Positions 9,962 through 18,071 of a DNA stretch of 64,000 nucleotides are shown here, one piece after another (within the stretch, counting starts at the first letter, position 1; each line of letters begins with the position of its first letter). The DNA is from a virus, in the IMG/VR virus record IMGVR_UViG_3300046513_000348, positions 154,661 through 218,660 of that record, one strand, 5' to 3'. The notes under the pieces were generated by a model. It ran no database searches, had not been told where the DNA came from, and saw only the letters and a program-made list of their open reading frames with translations. Both the position numbers and the translations under genes were made by a program.

Positions 9962-10708
9962 TTATACCTCTTCGTTATATTTGGCAAAGTTGACTTGCAA
10001 CGGGGGATAGTGATTTTGGGAATGGTAGAACATTGTGACCGCATTCCAAGCGGGACGGAAACGCGCGATTGCTTTCGGATCGAATCGCTGGAACTGCACT
10101 TGGTAGTGCAGCGTAGTCGTCTCGTCTTCGAGACCAATGCTGCGCCGCTTGATGTCGACTTCATCGGTTACCGTGACGAGGATCATGCCCATCACGTTAC
10201 CGTAAGCGACCATCCAGGCCGCCTGGTCTTCGTTCAGATGCTGCAATGGTTGCTGCATGTGCATCTTGACGACTTCTGCCATGTCGGCGAAGCATGGGTA
10301 GAAGTGTTGCGGATACTGCTCCTGTTCTTCAGGCGTCAGCGATTGACGGCCGGTACCAGGATCTGCGCCGATGTAACGGAAGAAGAAGTCCGGGTCATCC
10401 ATCGCCATCATGCTGATGGTTTGGAATTCAACGAACTGGTCTTCCGGATGAAGCCACTTCAGATCGGTACCGAAGTCCGGTCCCAGTACCGATTCAGGCT
10501 CAGGGAGCCCAACCGCAAACGGTACTTTCTTCTGAAGTTCTTCGACAACCTTCGGATTACTCAGGTCGAGTTCGGTAACAATTGCCGGATCGACAGGTCC
10601 GGTCTTTCCATGGACGTTTCCGTTGCGATGAACGTGACGTTCGAAATCGTTTTGCTTTCCCCACAAGCGTTGGAAAAGTTTGCTCAGTAATGCGGTGAGC
10701 TTTTTCAT
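9962..10708 (-). CDS. Hypothetical phage protein
   Basis: The 248-residue product begins MKKLTALLSKLFQRLWG, an amphipathic basic helix that could bind membrane or DNA. The rest is soluble, mixed alpha/beta, acidic and rich in aromatic residues. It is preceded by AAGGAATACTGC and overlaps the previous gene by an ATGA, so it is co-transcribed with the 10705 membrane protein and the 8501 HAD-like protein. No family was recognised. Confidence 0.65.
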   Translation of the reverse strand: MKKLTALLSKLFQRLWGKQNDFERHVHRNGNVHGKTGPVDPAIVTELDLSNPKVVEELQKKVPFAVGLPEPESVLGPDFGTDLKWLHPEDQFVEFQTISMMAMDDPDFFFRYIGADPGTGRQSLTPEEQEQYPQHFYPCFADMAEVVKMHMQQPLQHLNEDQAAWMVAYGNVMGMILVTVTDEVDIKRRSIGLEDETTTLHYQVQFQRFDPKAIARFRPAWNAVTMFYHSQNHYPPLQVNFAKYNEEV

Positions 10709-11115
10709 GCAGTATTCCTTTTCAGATACTTTTTGATGTTGTCCGGCAGATCGTAAATGAATTGACCATTCTTGATCCCGGTGATGTGGATATTGCTGTC
10801 ATGACACAGCGCGAACAAATCCCAATAATTGTTCGCCCAATTGTAGAAGACTGTCTCCAGAGCTTTCTGCGCTTCAATGAGCGCTTCTCGTCCTTCCGAC
10901 GGCGGACGAAGCTCTGCCAGTTTTTCAGTCAGAAGCTTCTCGAGCTCGGTAGCCGATTCACGACGTTTCGCATTGTCGCGATCGATCCGAGATTGAACCT
11001 GCTTTCTTTTTTCCCTGTCGCTTTTAGATCCTCGGATAGAACGAACTATCAGCCAGATCGACCCTACCCCTACGGTCGCAAAGCAAAAACTAACTGCATA
11101 ATGCAGGTTGGACAT
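10705..11115 (-). CDS. Small membrane-anchored coiled-coil protein
   Basis: The 136-residue product has one N-terminal membrane segment (about residues 6-25, YAVSFCFATVGVGSIWLIV) followed by a highly basic region and a charged coiled coil to about residue 85, so the bulk probably faces the cytoplasm. GAGGAAGAG precedes the ATG. It is the first gene of a three-gene leftward operon. Upstream lie a TTTTTACAAT element (11139-11147) and a TATATCAT candidate early promoter (11210-11217). It may be an early membrane or inner-face factor; the function is unknown. Confidence 0.65.
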   Translation of the reverse strand: MSNLHYAVSFCFATVGVGSIWLIVRSIRGSKSDREKRKQVQSRIDRDNAKRRESATELEKLLTEKLAELRPPSEGREALIEAQKALETVFYNWANNYWDLFALCHDSNIHITGIKNGQFIYDLPDNIKKYLKRNTA

Positions 11116-11209
11116 CTCTTCCTCTTATTTAGTCTCGTATTGTAAAAATGGCTACCATTGGGCATGGAAAAACCTTGATGACCTAACATTGGGACTGAAG
11201 GTCATAAAG

Positions 11210-11217
11210 ATGATATA
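11210..11217 (-). promoter_or_regulatory. Candidate early promoter (TATATCAT)
   Basis: The leftward reading AATATATCATC lies about 95 bases upstream of the 10705-11115 gene. It sits in the divergent space between that gene and the rightward adhesin-like gene. Confidence 0.45.
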
Positions 11218-11286
11218 TTGATGTAAATTTATACGTGACGAGAGCCTGATCGTATGTCATGTAACAATAAACTGGACCTTACGGCT

Positions 11287-12366
11287 ATGAAACTCACCAA
11301 ACTTTCAGCAGCACTCAACAACCTGGTAGGCTGGGCCCGCGCTGGCTTCAATGCCCACAATACTCGCATTGTTGCGATGGAACAAAATAAACCGAACATC
11401 ATCTTCGGTAACTTTGCGGCCGATACGACGGAACAAAACAGCCTGATGAATTCGGCGCCGACGCAACAGGACATTTTCAACACCTGGTACCGCTTCAGCC
11501 ATTCTTCCGGTATGCTCTTCCCTGCCGACGTGAATGAGGTCAATTCGTGGGCCTATGATTCGGGCACCAACTCAATTACCAATACTACCAATAGCGGAAG
11601 TTTCATCGGTGTGGTGTCGAAAGAAGTCTACGACAGTTATAACCTTACGATGAAATTGTCTTCTGTCGATGTGGACGACGATGTTATCGGTGTTCTGTTG
11701 GCCTGGTACAAGGATCCTTCGACAGGGCGAGAATACACAATCACGGCATTGCGCTCGCCTGGTGGTTTCCAGCCGCTTTACGCCGTGGTCTACAACTACA
11801 ATCAGGGAGCCCCGGGCGGTCAGAAAACTCTGTTCGATGGCAACTCCAAAGTCACTTGGGGTAACGGTGCTTCTGGTGCTTTGGATATCACTGCGGCAGG
11901 TTACCAAGGCAATACACCAGGCTGGGGCGGACTTGCAGCCCAGTACGGCACGGACGGCAGTGTTCGAATCCGTGTCGAACGTACCGGTGACATCATCAAA
12001 GTCAAGACCTCACAGTTCGCAACGCCCGGTGTGTTGGATGAGAATACCCTGGCCACGATCGACCTTTCGAAAGACCCTGATCTGGAAAAGTTCCGTGGAC
12101 CTTCTTCCTACGGAATGGTTGCGATCTCGCAGATGAATAGCAAGTGGTCCGTGGTCGACTTCTCGAACGCAAAAGACGGTATTTACAACCTGACAACTGG
12201 CGAGGTTTGGACGAATGTTAATGGCAGCTGGTCCGTCAGCAGCGATTACAGCCTCGCCAAGCTCGGCAACAATGTCATCATGATCAACCCGACTACCGGG
12301 AAGTTGTTCATGATGTACACGCCAAGCAAGATCGTGCAGTACAATGGTACCCTTCTTCCCAAGTAA
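11287..12366 (+). CDS. Beta-rich probable tail fibre/adhesin protein
   Basis: The product is 359 residues from the ATG at 11287; a start at 11254 is possible and neither has a strong ribosome binding site. The N-terminus (KLSAALNNLVGWARAG) resembles the start of the 106-residue protein at 54632 and may be a shared virion docking helix. The rest is rich in Gly, Ser, Thr, Asn and Trp with predicted beta strands, typical of carbohydrate-binding fibre domains (for example DDDVIGVLLAWYKDPSTG and WGGLAAQYGTDGSVRIRVERTG). It is a single rightward gene in a leftward region, closed by a bidirectional terminator. Its role in host binding is inferred. Confidence 0.55.
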   Translation: MKLTKLSAALNNLVGWARAGFNAHNTRIVAMEQNKPNIIFGNFAADTTEQNSLMNSAPTQQDIFNTWYRFSHSSGMLFPADVNEVNSWAYDSGTNSITNTTNSGSFIGVVSKEVYDSYNLTMKLSSVDVDDDVIGVLLAWYKDPSTGREYTITALRSPGGFQPLYAVVYNYNQGAPGGQKTLFDGNSKVTWGNGASGALDITAAGYQGNTPGWGGLAAQYGTDGSVRIRVERTGDIIKVKTSQFATPGVLDENTLATIDLSKDPDLEKFRGPSSYGMVAISQMNSKWSVVDFSNAKDGIYNLTTGEVWTNVNGSWSVSSDYSLAKLGNNVIMINPTTGKLFMMYTPSKIVQYNGTLLPK

Positions 12367-12380
12367 ATAGCATAAAGCAT

Positions 12381-12410
12381 ATACCACCTGGCCGTGAGGC
12401 CAGGTGGTAT
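12381..12410. terminator. Bidirectional terminator between adhesin-like gene and nrdB
   Basis: A perfect 13-bp stem (ATACCACCTGGCC) with loop GTGA sits between the convergent stops at 12366 and 12427. Confidence 0.85.
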
Positions 12411-12426
12411 ATGTCGGTATCGATTA

Positions 12427-13566
12427 TTAGTCGAGGGTCAGGTCCCACTTGCGGCCTTTGTCGTCACGTTGGACGGCATTGACCATGTACGAAGTACCAG
12501 GAGCTTCTTGCGGCGATGCTTGGGTCGAACCCAAGTTCACGCGCTTGTTCATGTACGACAGCGGGTTTTCGTAAATGAGTGGGAAACTCACGTCGGTTTC
12601 CACGCCTAGGAAAGAAGCGATGTCCGTACCACCGAAGTACGCGAAGTTCTTCAGTGCTTGCGGTGGAGCACCAGGCAGCTCGAAACCATCGGTGAACGAA
12701 ACGTTGACCCAGTGTTCTTCCGAATACATGGTGTCGTTGATCAACTGCACGATGACGTGACGGTTGTTCTTGAACGCTTCGCGGCCACGATCGGTCGCCA
12801 GCAGGTCACGGATGACATACTTGCCGTACGGTACGTGGATCTCGATTTCGTCCTGTGCGATACGCTGGACGGCATCGCCGATCGGTTGGAAGATGTTCAG
12901 GTTGCAGATCGCGAAGGTCGTTGCGAACGACGGCATGAACTGGCCGCGCTCCATGCACAGCAGTGCGATGAAGTACAGGAACATGTGATCGAAGATGTCG
13001 TAGCGTTCCTTGTCGGTCAGCGGGTAGATATCCGGACGAGCCTGGTACAGAGCCCAGCGGTGTGCGCTGATGAAAGCCTGCTCGAAGACCTTGCCGACAA
13101 TGCTGATGCGATCGATCGAGTTCATGTCGGCTTTGAACTCTTCCAGTGCCGACATCGGATCGTCGAACGACTGGCGAACGATTTCCGAATAGGTCAGGGC
13201 GTGGATCGACTCATTGTCCGAAATGCGCTGGTAGCCCGTGAAGATTTCACTGGACGACACGATGCACGACGTGATGCCGGCGATGGTGGATGCGGCAGTG
13301 CTGTCGGTTTGCCACTGATAGGCCAGGGCCTGACGCATGCTTACCGCATAAGGACGCAGCTCGGGATCGGCAAATTCGACCTTGCACTGTTCAAATACGA
13401 ATTCGAATTCCGTCCAATCCTGTCCGCGCAGCTTGCGGTACAGGCCGGTTTGGTCTGGGTATTGCTGAGTAATGGAATCGACCAGACCACGAGCCTGGCC
13501 AAGAATGATCGGAGTTTTTTCATAGTCCGTCTTACCGGAGTTGAAGATTACGGGATTGATGGTCAT
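12427..13566 (-). CDS. nrdB: Ribonucleotide reductase class Ia, small (radical) subunit
   Basis: The 379-residue protein carries the diiron and tyrosyl radical motifs of NrdB: D88 in QWQTDS, the E-x-x-H...Y motif in DNESIHALTY (E119, H122, radical Tyr126), and a second iron motif QDEIEIH near residue 238, in which E to H spacing is one longer than in E. coli. It generates the tyrosyl radical that is passed to NrdA to reduce ribonucleotides. Length is close to the usual 375. It is the last gene of the nrdH-nrdA-nrdB operon, 63 bases after nrdA, with a weak hairpin in between. The ribosome binding site is weak. Confidence 0.93.
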   Translation of the reverse strand: MTINPVIFNSGKTDYEKTPIILGQARGLVDSITQQYPDQTGLYRKLRGQDWTEFEFVFEQCKVEFADPELRPYAVSMRQALAYQWQTDSTAASTIAGITSCIVSSSEIFTGYQRISDNESIHALTYSEIVRQSFDDPMSALEEFKADMNSIDRISIVGKVFEQAFISAHRWALYQARPDIYPLTDKERYDIFDHMFLYFIALLCMERGQFMPSFATTFAICNLNIFQPIGDAVQRIAQDEIEIHVPYGKYVIRDLLATDRGREAFKNNRHVIVQLINDTMYSEEHWVNVSFTDGFELPGAPPQALKNFAYFGGTDIASFLGVETDVSFPLIYENPLSYMNKRVNLGSTQASPQEAPGTSYMVNAVQRDDKGRKWDLTLD

Positions 13567-13593
13567 TTCATTTCAATCGAGAAGGGGTTAAAC

Positions 13594-13616
13594 GGGAGAC
13601 TACAGAATAGTCCCCC
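13594..13616 (-). other. Weak hairpin between nrdA and nrdB
   Basis: A 9-bp stem (GGGAGACTA) with one mismatch and a 5-base loop lies in the 63-base nrdA-nrdB gap. There is no long T tract, so it may be a partial terminator or an RNA-stability element. Confidence 0.35.
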
Positions 13617-13628
13617 GCCCATTTCTTT

Positions 13629-16600
13629 TTACGACGAGCAGCCTTCGCAGACTTCGCGTTCGTTTTCGTCTTCGAAGACGATGCCCAGGGCAGCCATTTC
13701 GTCAACGAGTTCAGCCTGACCATCGTGAACGACATTGGCTTCCGAAGGCACGAGGTCTTCCGGAGAAGGCAGAACGCTCAGGACCATGCCAGCTTCATCA
13801 GCCAGTGCAGCCCAGTCATGACCAGAGGCCACGATCTGTTCTTGCAGACCGGCGATGCCTTCGGCGAAGTCCACGATGGAACCTGCGAAGAATTCCTTGG
13901 CCAGCGCATCTTCATACGCTTTCCGGAACGCATCGCTGAACACCTGCCAGGCGTAGTCGTGTGCCGATTTCGAGATCTTCATCGCATCGTCCGTTTCCGG
14001 CATCAGGATGTTGACGTAGTAGCGGGTTTTGACGCCTTTCTTCACACGGTCGATCTCGGCGTCCAGCAGATCCGACGAACGAATCACCACGCGATTGGTG
14101 AAGTCCATGTACCAGTCGGCCGAAACCGTCTGATCGCAGAACTTCTGAGCCAGCGCGTACACACTGTTCTGATCCAGCAGGCTGAGCTGCCACATCGACT
14201 GATACTCGTAGGCCGGATCGTCACCATACGGAGCTGCCCAACGCAGAACGTTGTTGGCATCCGTCTTGATCATGATCGGCTTGCGGATGCCGTAGATGCT
14301 GTTCGTTGCACCCAGAGCCTTCGAAGACGATTCGCCCGGCATGAAGTTGATCAGGCAGCTGTGTGCGAGACCGCCATTGGCGATGATGCGCTGACGCTGT
14401 TCTTCATGGTCGTACTGGTAGACGAAGTCCGCCAGCTTGTCGACTTCCTTGCGGTAGGTCTGGAGTGGAGTCCAGCCTTCAGGCCACTTGGTACGGTTGA
14501 TCCACGGCGCCAGGCCGCGTTCCTTCGAGATCTCGAGAGAAGCCTCGATCGCGTAGTACAGGTGGCGCTCGAACACACGGTGCAGTTCTTCCAGGCCGGC
14601 TTTCTCGTTGAACTTCAGACGCTTACGCGCCATGTGGGTTGCCAGACCCATCATGCCAACGCCGGCGTTCATGCGAGCCTTGGCGGTTACACCCATGTGA
14701 GCCAGGATGTAATCGTTTTCCATGATGCAGTAGTCGATCATCTTGTACGCGTAGTACATGACGTCGCGATACTCGTCTTCGCTGATTTCGTCGGTGACGT
14801 TGATCGAGGCGAGCGAGCACAGCGCAACTTCCGGTTCCTTCTTGACGCTGATGACGTTCGACACCGTGAGGGTACCATCGGTCTCGGTCCAGAACTTGTT
14901 GCCGACCTTGACGGTTTGAGCAACCCATTTCTGACCAGCGATCGGCTTGAGGACATCGGATGCCTTGAGGCCGAAACGGATCACCTTACCGTTCGTATCG
15001 GTTGCTTCGAAGATGGCGTGGCCAACTTCTTCGCTCGACTGCAGATCTTTCATTGCGTCGCGGCCTTCGTACGGCATGGTCGGTTCCGACACTTCCAGGC
15101 ACTGGCCGGTAACGATGCCGTTGAACATCGCTTTGTGACGTTTCGGTTCGTTGAAGCAGTAGGTCGAGTTCTCGACGCCCAGGTCTTCGATGTCCAGGAT
15201 ACGAGCATTGATCGGCGTGGTCGGATCATTGATCTCGAAGAAGTCGGCGAGGAACATGCCTTTCTTCAGTTCGTGGGTACGAACTTCCTTCTCGATACCA
15301 CCTGGGCCGATGATGTACCACTTGTGGTACAACGTGCAGTCCAGATAACCCTTGCCGTGGTTGACGTAGACGCGAACCAGCTTCTCGCAGTCCGAGGTCT
15401 TACGCACGGTAACGCCCGACCATTCGAAACCGTTCCAGATTTCGACGTAGCGGTCTTGATAGACCGAGATAGCTTCGGCACCTTTACGGGTGTGGATAAG
15501 CGTTCCTGGAGCCACACACAGGTTCGAGCTGTGGATCGCATCGATGAACGGCGTATTGCGGTTCATCTCGTCGATCGAGGCGGCATAGATCGTGCCGGTC
15601 GACAGACCTTGGGTCAGTGCGAACAGCAGCAGTTCGCGAGCATCGAAGTAGACCTTCTCGAAGTTCTCGTCTGCTTCCAGGCGGGTGTAGATTTCGGCGA
15701 ACTTGTGGATGTCACCGCTATAGAACGCTTCGTGCAGTTCAGGAGCAGTGTAGCAGTTCCATGCGAACACCATCTCTTCGTTCGCTGCTTTCATGGTCAG
15801 GAAACGATTCGACATGAATGCATAGTGCGCATCACGGTTGCGTTTGGTCTCGACGGCGCGGGTATCGCGCAGGCCGAAAATCATGCGTGCTTCCGGATCG
15901 TACAGGTTGGCGTAGAAGGTACCGGCGCCACCACGACCACCTTGCAGGTTGGCACGGATGTTCTTGCCGAACACGTCGATGTATGGTTTCTTGCCGCGGT
16001 GCAGGAAGCGGCCCTTCTGGACGGCGTCACCGATCGAACGGCACATGATGTTCAGACCGATACCAGCGGACTGGGTAGTCATCATGTACGTGATGTGGTC
16101 AGCAGCTGCCAGCGAGAAGCGATCATCGCCGGCGGCGATCAGGCAGCACGATGCAAAGCCGCGGTGATAGGTACCCAGGTTGTTGTAGTTCGGAGTCGGC
16201 GCCGACAGACGCTTCTTCGCGAAGTGGTTGTACATGCGAGCAACGTGCTCGAGACGGCTGCGCTTGCCCGGTTCGCTTTCCCAGGTCGGAGTCTGCGGGG
16301 ATTCCGGGTGCGTTTCGAAGATGGTCATCGCCATGCGCATGTAGACGAACTGCATCGTTTCGAATTCGAGCTTTTCGGCGAAGTCCTGGAGCGAGTACTT
16401 CAGGCGAACCTGCTCGAGTGCGAAGTGCGGAACGACCAGATCCTGGTCATGATCGATGATGTCTTCGAGTGCAGCCCACTCGTATTCGCTGTAGTTCAGC
16501 GGACGCATCAGTTTCTTTTCGGCCAGACGACGCTGTACTTCACGGATCGTCGGGATCTGCTTGCTGCCGAAGATTTCGATGCGGATGAGGACTGCCATCA

Positions 16601-16835
16601 GCTTACCGGCCAGCAGATAGTGAGTCCAGGTCTCGCGCTTCAGGAACTTGTCGATGAGGCTCGACATGAGTTCTTGAACAGTGCATTCGGATGGCAGCTC
16701 AGCGATGGTCTCCTGAGCGATTTCGGACCAGTCCTTGATCTTGATCTTGCCCACGGTGTCCTGCACCCAATGGTTCAGTTTCTTGGCGTCGAATGGTTCG
16801 CGCTCGCCATTAAGTTGAATAACGGTTTCGATCAT
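13629..16835 (-). CDS. nrdA: Ribonucleotide reductase class Ia, large subunit, with in-frame mini-intein
   Basis: The 1068-residue precursor starts with an ATP-cone-like domain (1-90). The active site is recognisable: FASCCLI (C230, matching E. coli C225), HSSNL then the intein (440-578), then CLEVSEP, where C579 matches thiyl-radical Cys439 and E581 matches Glu441; ALCSLAS (C673, matching C462); the radical-transfer pair RYY; and a C-terminal CEGC redox pair (C1063, C1066). About 71 extra residues separate C579 and C673 compared with E. coli. After splicing the enzyme would be about 929 residues, longer than the usual 760, partly from this insertion and a C-terminal extension. It is in an operon with glutaredoxin upstream and nrdB downstream. 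Confidence 0.95.
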   Translation of the reverse strand: MIETVIQLNGEREPFDAKKLNHWVQDTVGKIKIKDWSEIAQETIAELPSECTVQELMSSLIDKFLKRETWTHYLLAGKLMAVLIRIEIFGSKQIPTIREVQRRLAEKKLMRPLNYSEYEWAALEDIIDHDQDLVVPHFALEQVRLKYSLQDFAEKLEFETMQFVYMRMAMTIFETHPESPQTPTWESEPGKRSRLEHVARMYNHFAKKRLSAPTPNYNNLGTYHRGFASCCLIAAGDDRFSLAAADHITYMMTTQSAGIGLNIMCRSIGDAVQKGRFLHRGKKPYIDVFGKNIRANLQGGRGGAGTFYANLYDPEARMIFGLRDTRAVETKRNRDAHYAFMSNRFLTMKAANEEMVFAWNCYTAPELHEAFYSGDIHKFAEIYTRLEADENFEKVYFDARELLLFALTQGLSTGTIYAASIDEMNRNTPFIDAIHSSNLCVAPGTLIHTRKGAEAISVYQDRYVEIWNGFEWSGVTVRKTSDCEKLVRVYVNHGKGYLDCTLYHKWYIIGPGGIEKEVRTHELKKGMFLADFFEINDPTTPINARILDIEDLGVENSTYCFNEPKRHKAMFNGIVTGQCLEVSEPTMPYEGRDAMKDLQSSEEVGHAIFEATDTNGKVIRFGLKASDVLKPIAGQKWVAQTVKVGNKFWTETDGTLTVSNVISVKKEPEVALCSLASINVTDEISEDEYRDVMYYAYKMIDYCIMENDYILAHMGVTAKARMNAGVGMMGLATHMARKRLKFNEKAGLEELHRVFERHLYYAIEASLEISKERGLAPWINRTKWPEGWTPLQTYRKEVDKLADFVYQYDHEEQRQRIIANGGLAHSCLINFMPGESSSKALGATNSIYGIRKPIMIKTDANNVLRWAAPYGDDPAYEYQSMWQLSLLDQNSVYALAQKFCDQTVSADWYMDFTNRVVIRSSDLLDAEIDRVKKGVKTRYYVNILMPETDDAMKISKSAHDYAWQVFSDAFRKAYEDALAKEFFAGSIVDFAEGIAGLQEQIVASGHDWAALADEAGMVLSVLPSPEDLVPSEANVVHDGQAELVDEMAALGIVFEDENEREVCEGCSS
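15102..15518 (-). other. Mini-intein within NrdA (139 residues)
   Basis: Residues 440-578 of the NrdA precursor. Block A is CVAPGTLIHTRKGAEAI; block B is YLDCTLYHKW, with the T-x-x-H motif; the C-terminal blocks F/G are STYCFNEPKRHKAMF then NGIVTGQ followed by Cys. Removing it restores SNL-CLEVSEP, the conserved NrdA active-site sequence. No LAGLIDADG or HNH endonuclease core fits in the 139 residues, so it is a splicing-only element. The terminal residue is Gln rather than Asn, as in some phage inteins. The +1 extein residue is the catalytic thiyl-radical cysteine, so activity depends on splicing. Confidence 0.9.
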
Positions 16836-16852
16836 TTTAAAGTTTCCGGTGG

Positions 16853-17101
16853 TTAAGCAGGTACGGCGACACGGGCCTGCAGGATCTTGTTGAAGTTGGT
16901 GGGCGTGAAACCCATCATCCAGTTTCCGTTGTCGTTAATCACGGGGAGTTGGCGCATCCCTTGTGCATGGATGTCGGCCACGGCTTCCGGCGTTTCGTGG
17001 AGATTGATCTCCTTGAATTCAACACCTTTGATCTTCAGCGCGCGCTTCAGATTGACGCAGTTTGGGCAGGTGTTGTTGCTATAAACGACGAGGGCTTCCA
17101 T
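16853..17101 (-). CDS. nrdH: Glutaredoxin/NrdH-type electron donor
   Basis: An 82-residue thioredoxin-fold protein with the redox motif NTCPNCVNLK near residue 10 (C12, C15) and the cis-proline segment RQLPVINDNG. It would pass electrons to the C-terminal cysteine pair of NrdA, which lies immediately downstream (17-base gap). The CPNC motif is between classical glutaredoxin CPYC and NrdH CMQC, so calling it NrdH rather than glutaredoxin is partly by context. It opens the RNR operon and follows a leader with a 10-bp hairpin and a TTATG element. Confidence 0.85.
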   Translation of the reverse strand: MEALVVYSNNTCPNCVNLKRALKIKGVEFKEINLHETPEAVADIHAQGMRQLPVINDNGNWMMGFTPTNFNKILQARVAVPA

Positions 17102-17189
17102 TTTTGAGTACTCCGTGATTAAACGCCAGTTGATCAGGCAAATTGGTAAAATTTAACAGATTCGAAATTCGGGAACATAAGGTGCAGCT

Positions 17190-17217
17190 CTCCAGACGAC
17201 TCGAAGTTCGTCTGGAG
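17190..17217 (-). promoter_or_regulatory. Leader hairpin upstream of the RNR operon
   Basis: A perfect 10-bp stem (CTCCAGACGA) with an 8-base loop lies 89 bases upstream of nrdH. It lacks a T tract on the leftward strand, so it is more likely a leader structure than a terminator. The true terminator of the previous gene is at 17284. Confidence 0.4.
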
Positions 17218-17283
17218 TACGCATTTTAGAAATGGGTTTTCTCTCTCTGTCCAGAGTATAGATGAGCCGACAAAAATAAATAG

Positions 17284-17307
17284 TCAGAGTGGCTTTCGCC
17301 ACTCTGA
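17284..17307 (-). terminator. Terminator of the 17355-17987 gene
   Basis: A perfect 10-bp stem (TCAGAGTGGC) has a GAAA tetraloop on the transcribed strand, followed by TATTTATTTTTG. Confidence 0.85.
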
Positions 17308-17354
17308 TACTATTGTTTTTGCTCTCTGGAAATGTTTTCCCCCTAAGGGATTTT

Positions 17355-17987
17355 TCAGCAATACCGCTTGTAGTAGTAACCTGGCTTGGTGTACGGAGTC
17401 AAAATCGACATCTCGATCACCAATTCGGTTCCTTCTTTATCTTCAGGATCATCCAGCCTCAGGTCACGGAGGGACTCCATGATGCCCTGCACGGTGCGGC
17501 CCACGAAATAAAGCGGCAAACAACCACTCTTCTTAGTCTGTACGCCGATCTGGAAGAAGTTGCGAGGACATTTCGGATCGCTCGAATCGAAGTGGGTACC
17601 ATGCATCTTGTAAAACAGCTGTTTCAGGATGTCGATTGCCTTGTACAGATTCGGATCTGCAATGTGCACAGGAAGATGCACCGTCTTGCAGTAGAGAATC
17701 GCTCCGTGTTCCAGAGCATGACTGCGAATCTTGGGGCCAGCGACATCGATATCTTCGACGAGTTCCGACATGACCGCGAAGGCAATCTTCACAGCGTCGA
17801 GGTCTTCCTTACGGAAACTCTTGCCCCAGTGATCGAACTGGTACTTCAGGATTGCTTTGGTGAAATAGCTTTGGAACATTCGGGCGAGGAAGGACCGATA
17901 GAAGCTCTTGAAACATCCCCAGATTGCCCAGAGAAGGAAACACAGCAGGGTGACTTCGATCATGTCATGTACTTTAGCGGCAAACAT
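17355..17987 (-). CDS. Membrane-anchored hypothetical protein
   Basis: The 210-residue product has an N-terminal hydrophobic segment (about residues 10-26, IEVTLLCFLLWAIWGCF) likely to be a membrane helix, followed by a soluble domain with several cysteines (SSDPKCPRNF, KSGCLPLYF). It is a single-gene unit between two strong terminators. The ribosome binding site is AAAGATTGC-like and weak. No family was recognised. It may act at the cell envelope, but that is only inferred from the membrane helix. Confidence 0.6.
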   Translation of the reverse strand: MFAAKVHDMIEVTLLCFLLWAIWGCFKSFYRSFLARMFQSYFTKAILKYQFDHWGKSFRKEDLDAVKIAFAVMSELVEDIDVAGPKIRSHALEHGAILYCKTVHLPVHIADPNLYKAIDILKQLFYKMHGTHFDSSDPKCPRNFFQIGVQTKKSGCLPLYFVGRTVQGIMESLRDLRLDDPEDKEGTELVIEMSILTPYTKPGYYYKRYC

Positions 17988-18027
17988 TGCAATCTTTCTT
18001 ATCGTTAAGCAAAAAAAATAAAGAGAC

Positions 18028-18055
18028 AGAGATGATGGGTTTCCCCATCATCTCT
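18028..18055 (-). terminator. Terminator of the 20226/18072 operon
   Basis: A perfect 12-bp stem (AGAGATGATGGG) with a GAAA tetraloop on the leftward strand is followed by TTTATTTTTTTT. Confidence 0.9.
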
Positions 18056-18071
18056 ACTCACGTAACGGTCG

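Noticed and set aside
8168-10690. An 840-codon rightward open frame across three leftward genes
   Set aside because: It spans three leftward genes and their ribosome binding sites, and shows only composition-driven sequence rich in Val, Leu and Asp.
13725-16856. A 1043-codon open frame on the rightward strand opposite nrdA
   Set aside because: It is a shadow of the biased codons of nrdA on the other strand, has no ribosome binding site or recognisable domains, and crosses the intein and conserved RNR motifs.
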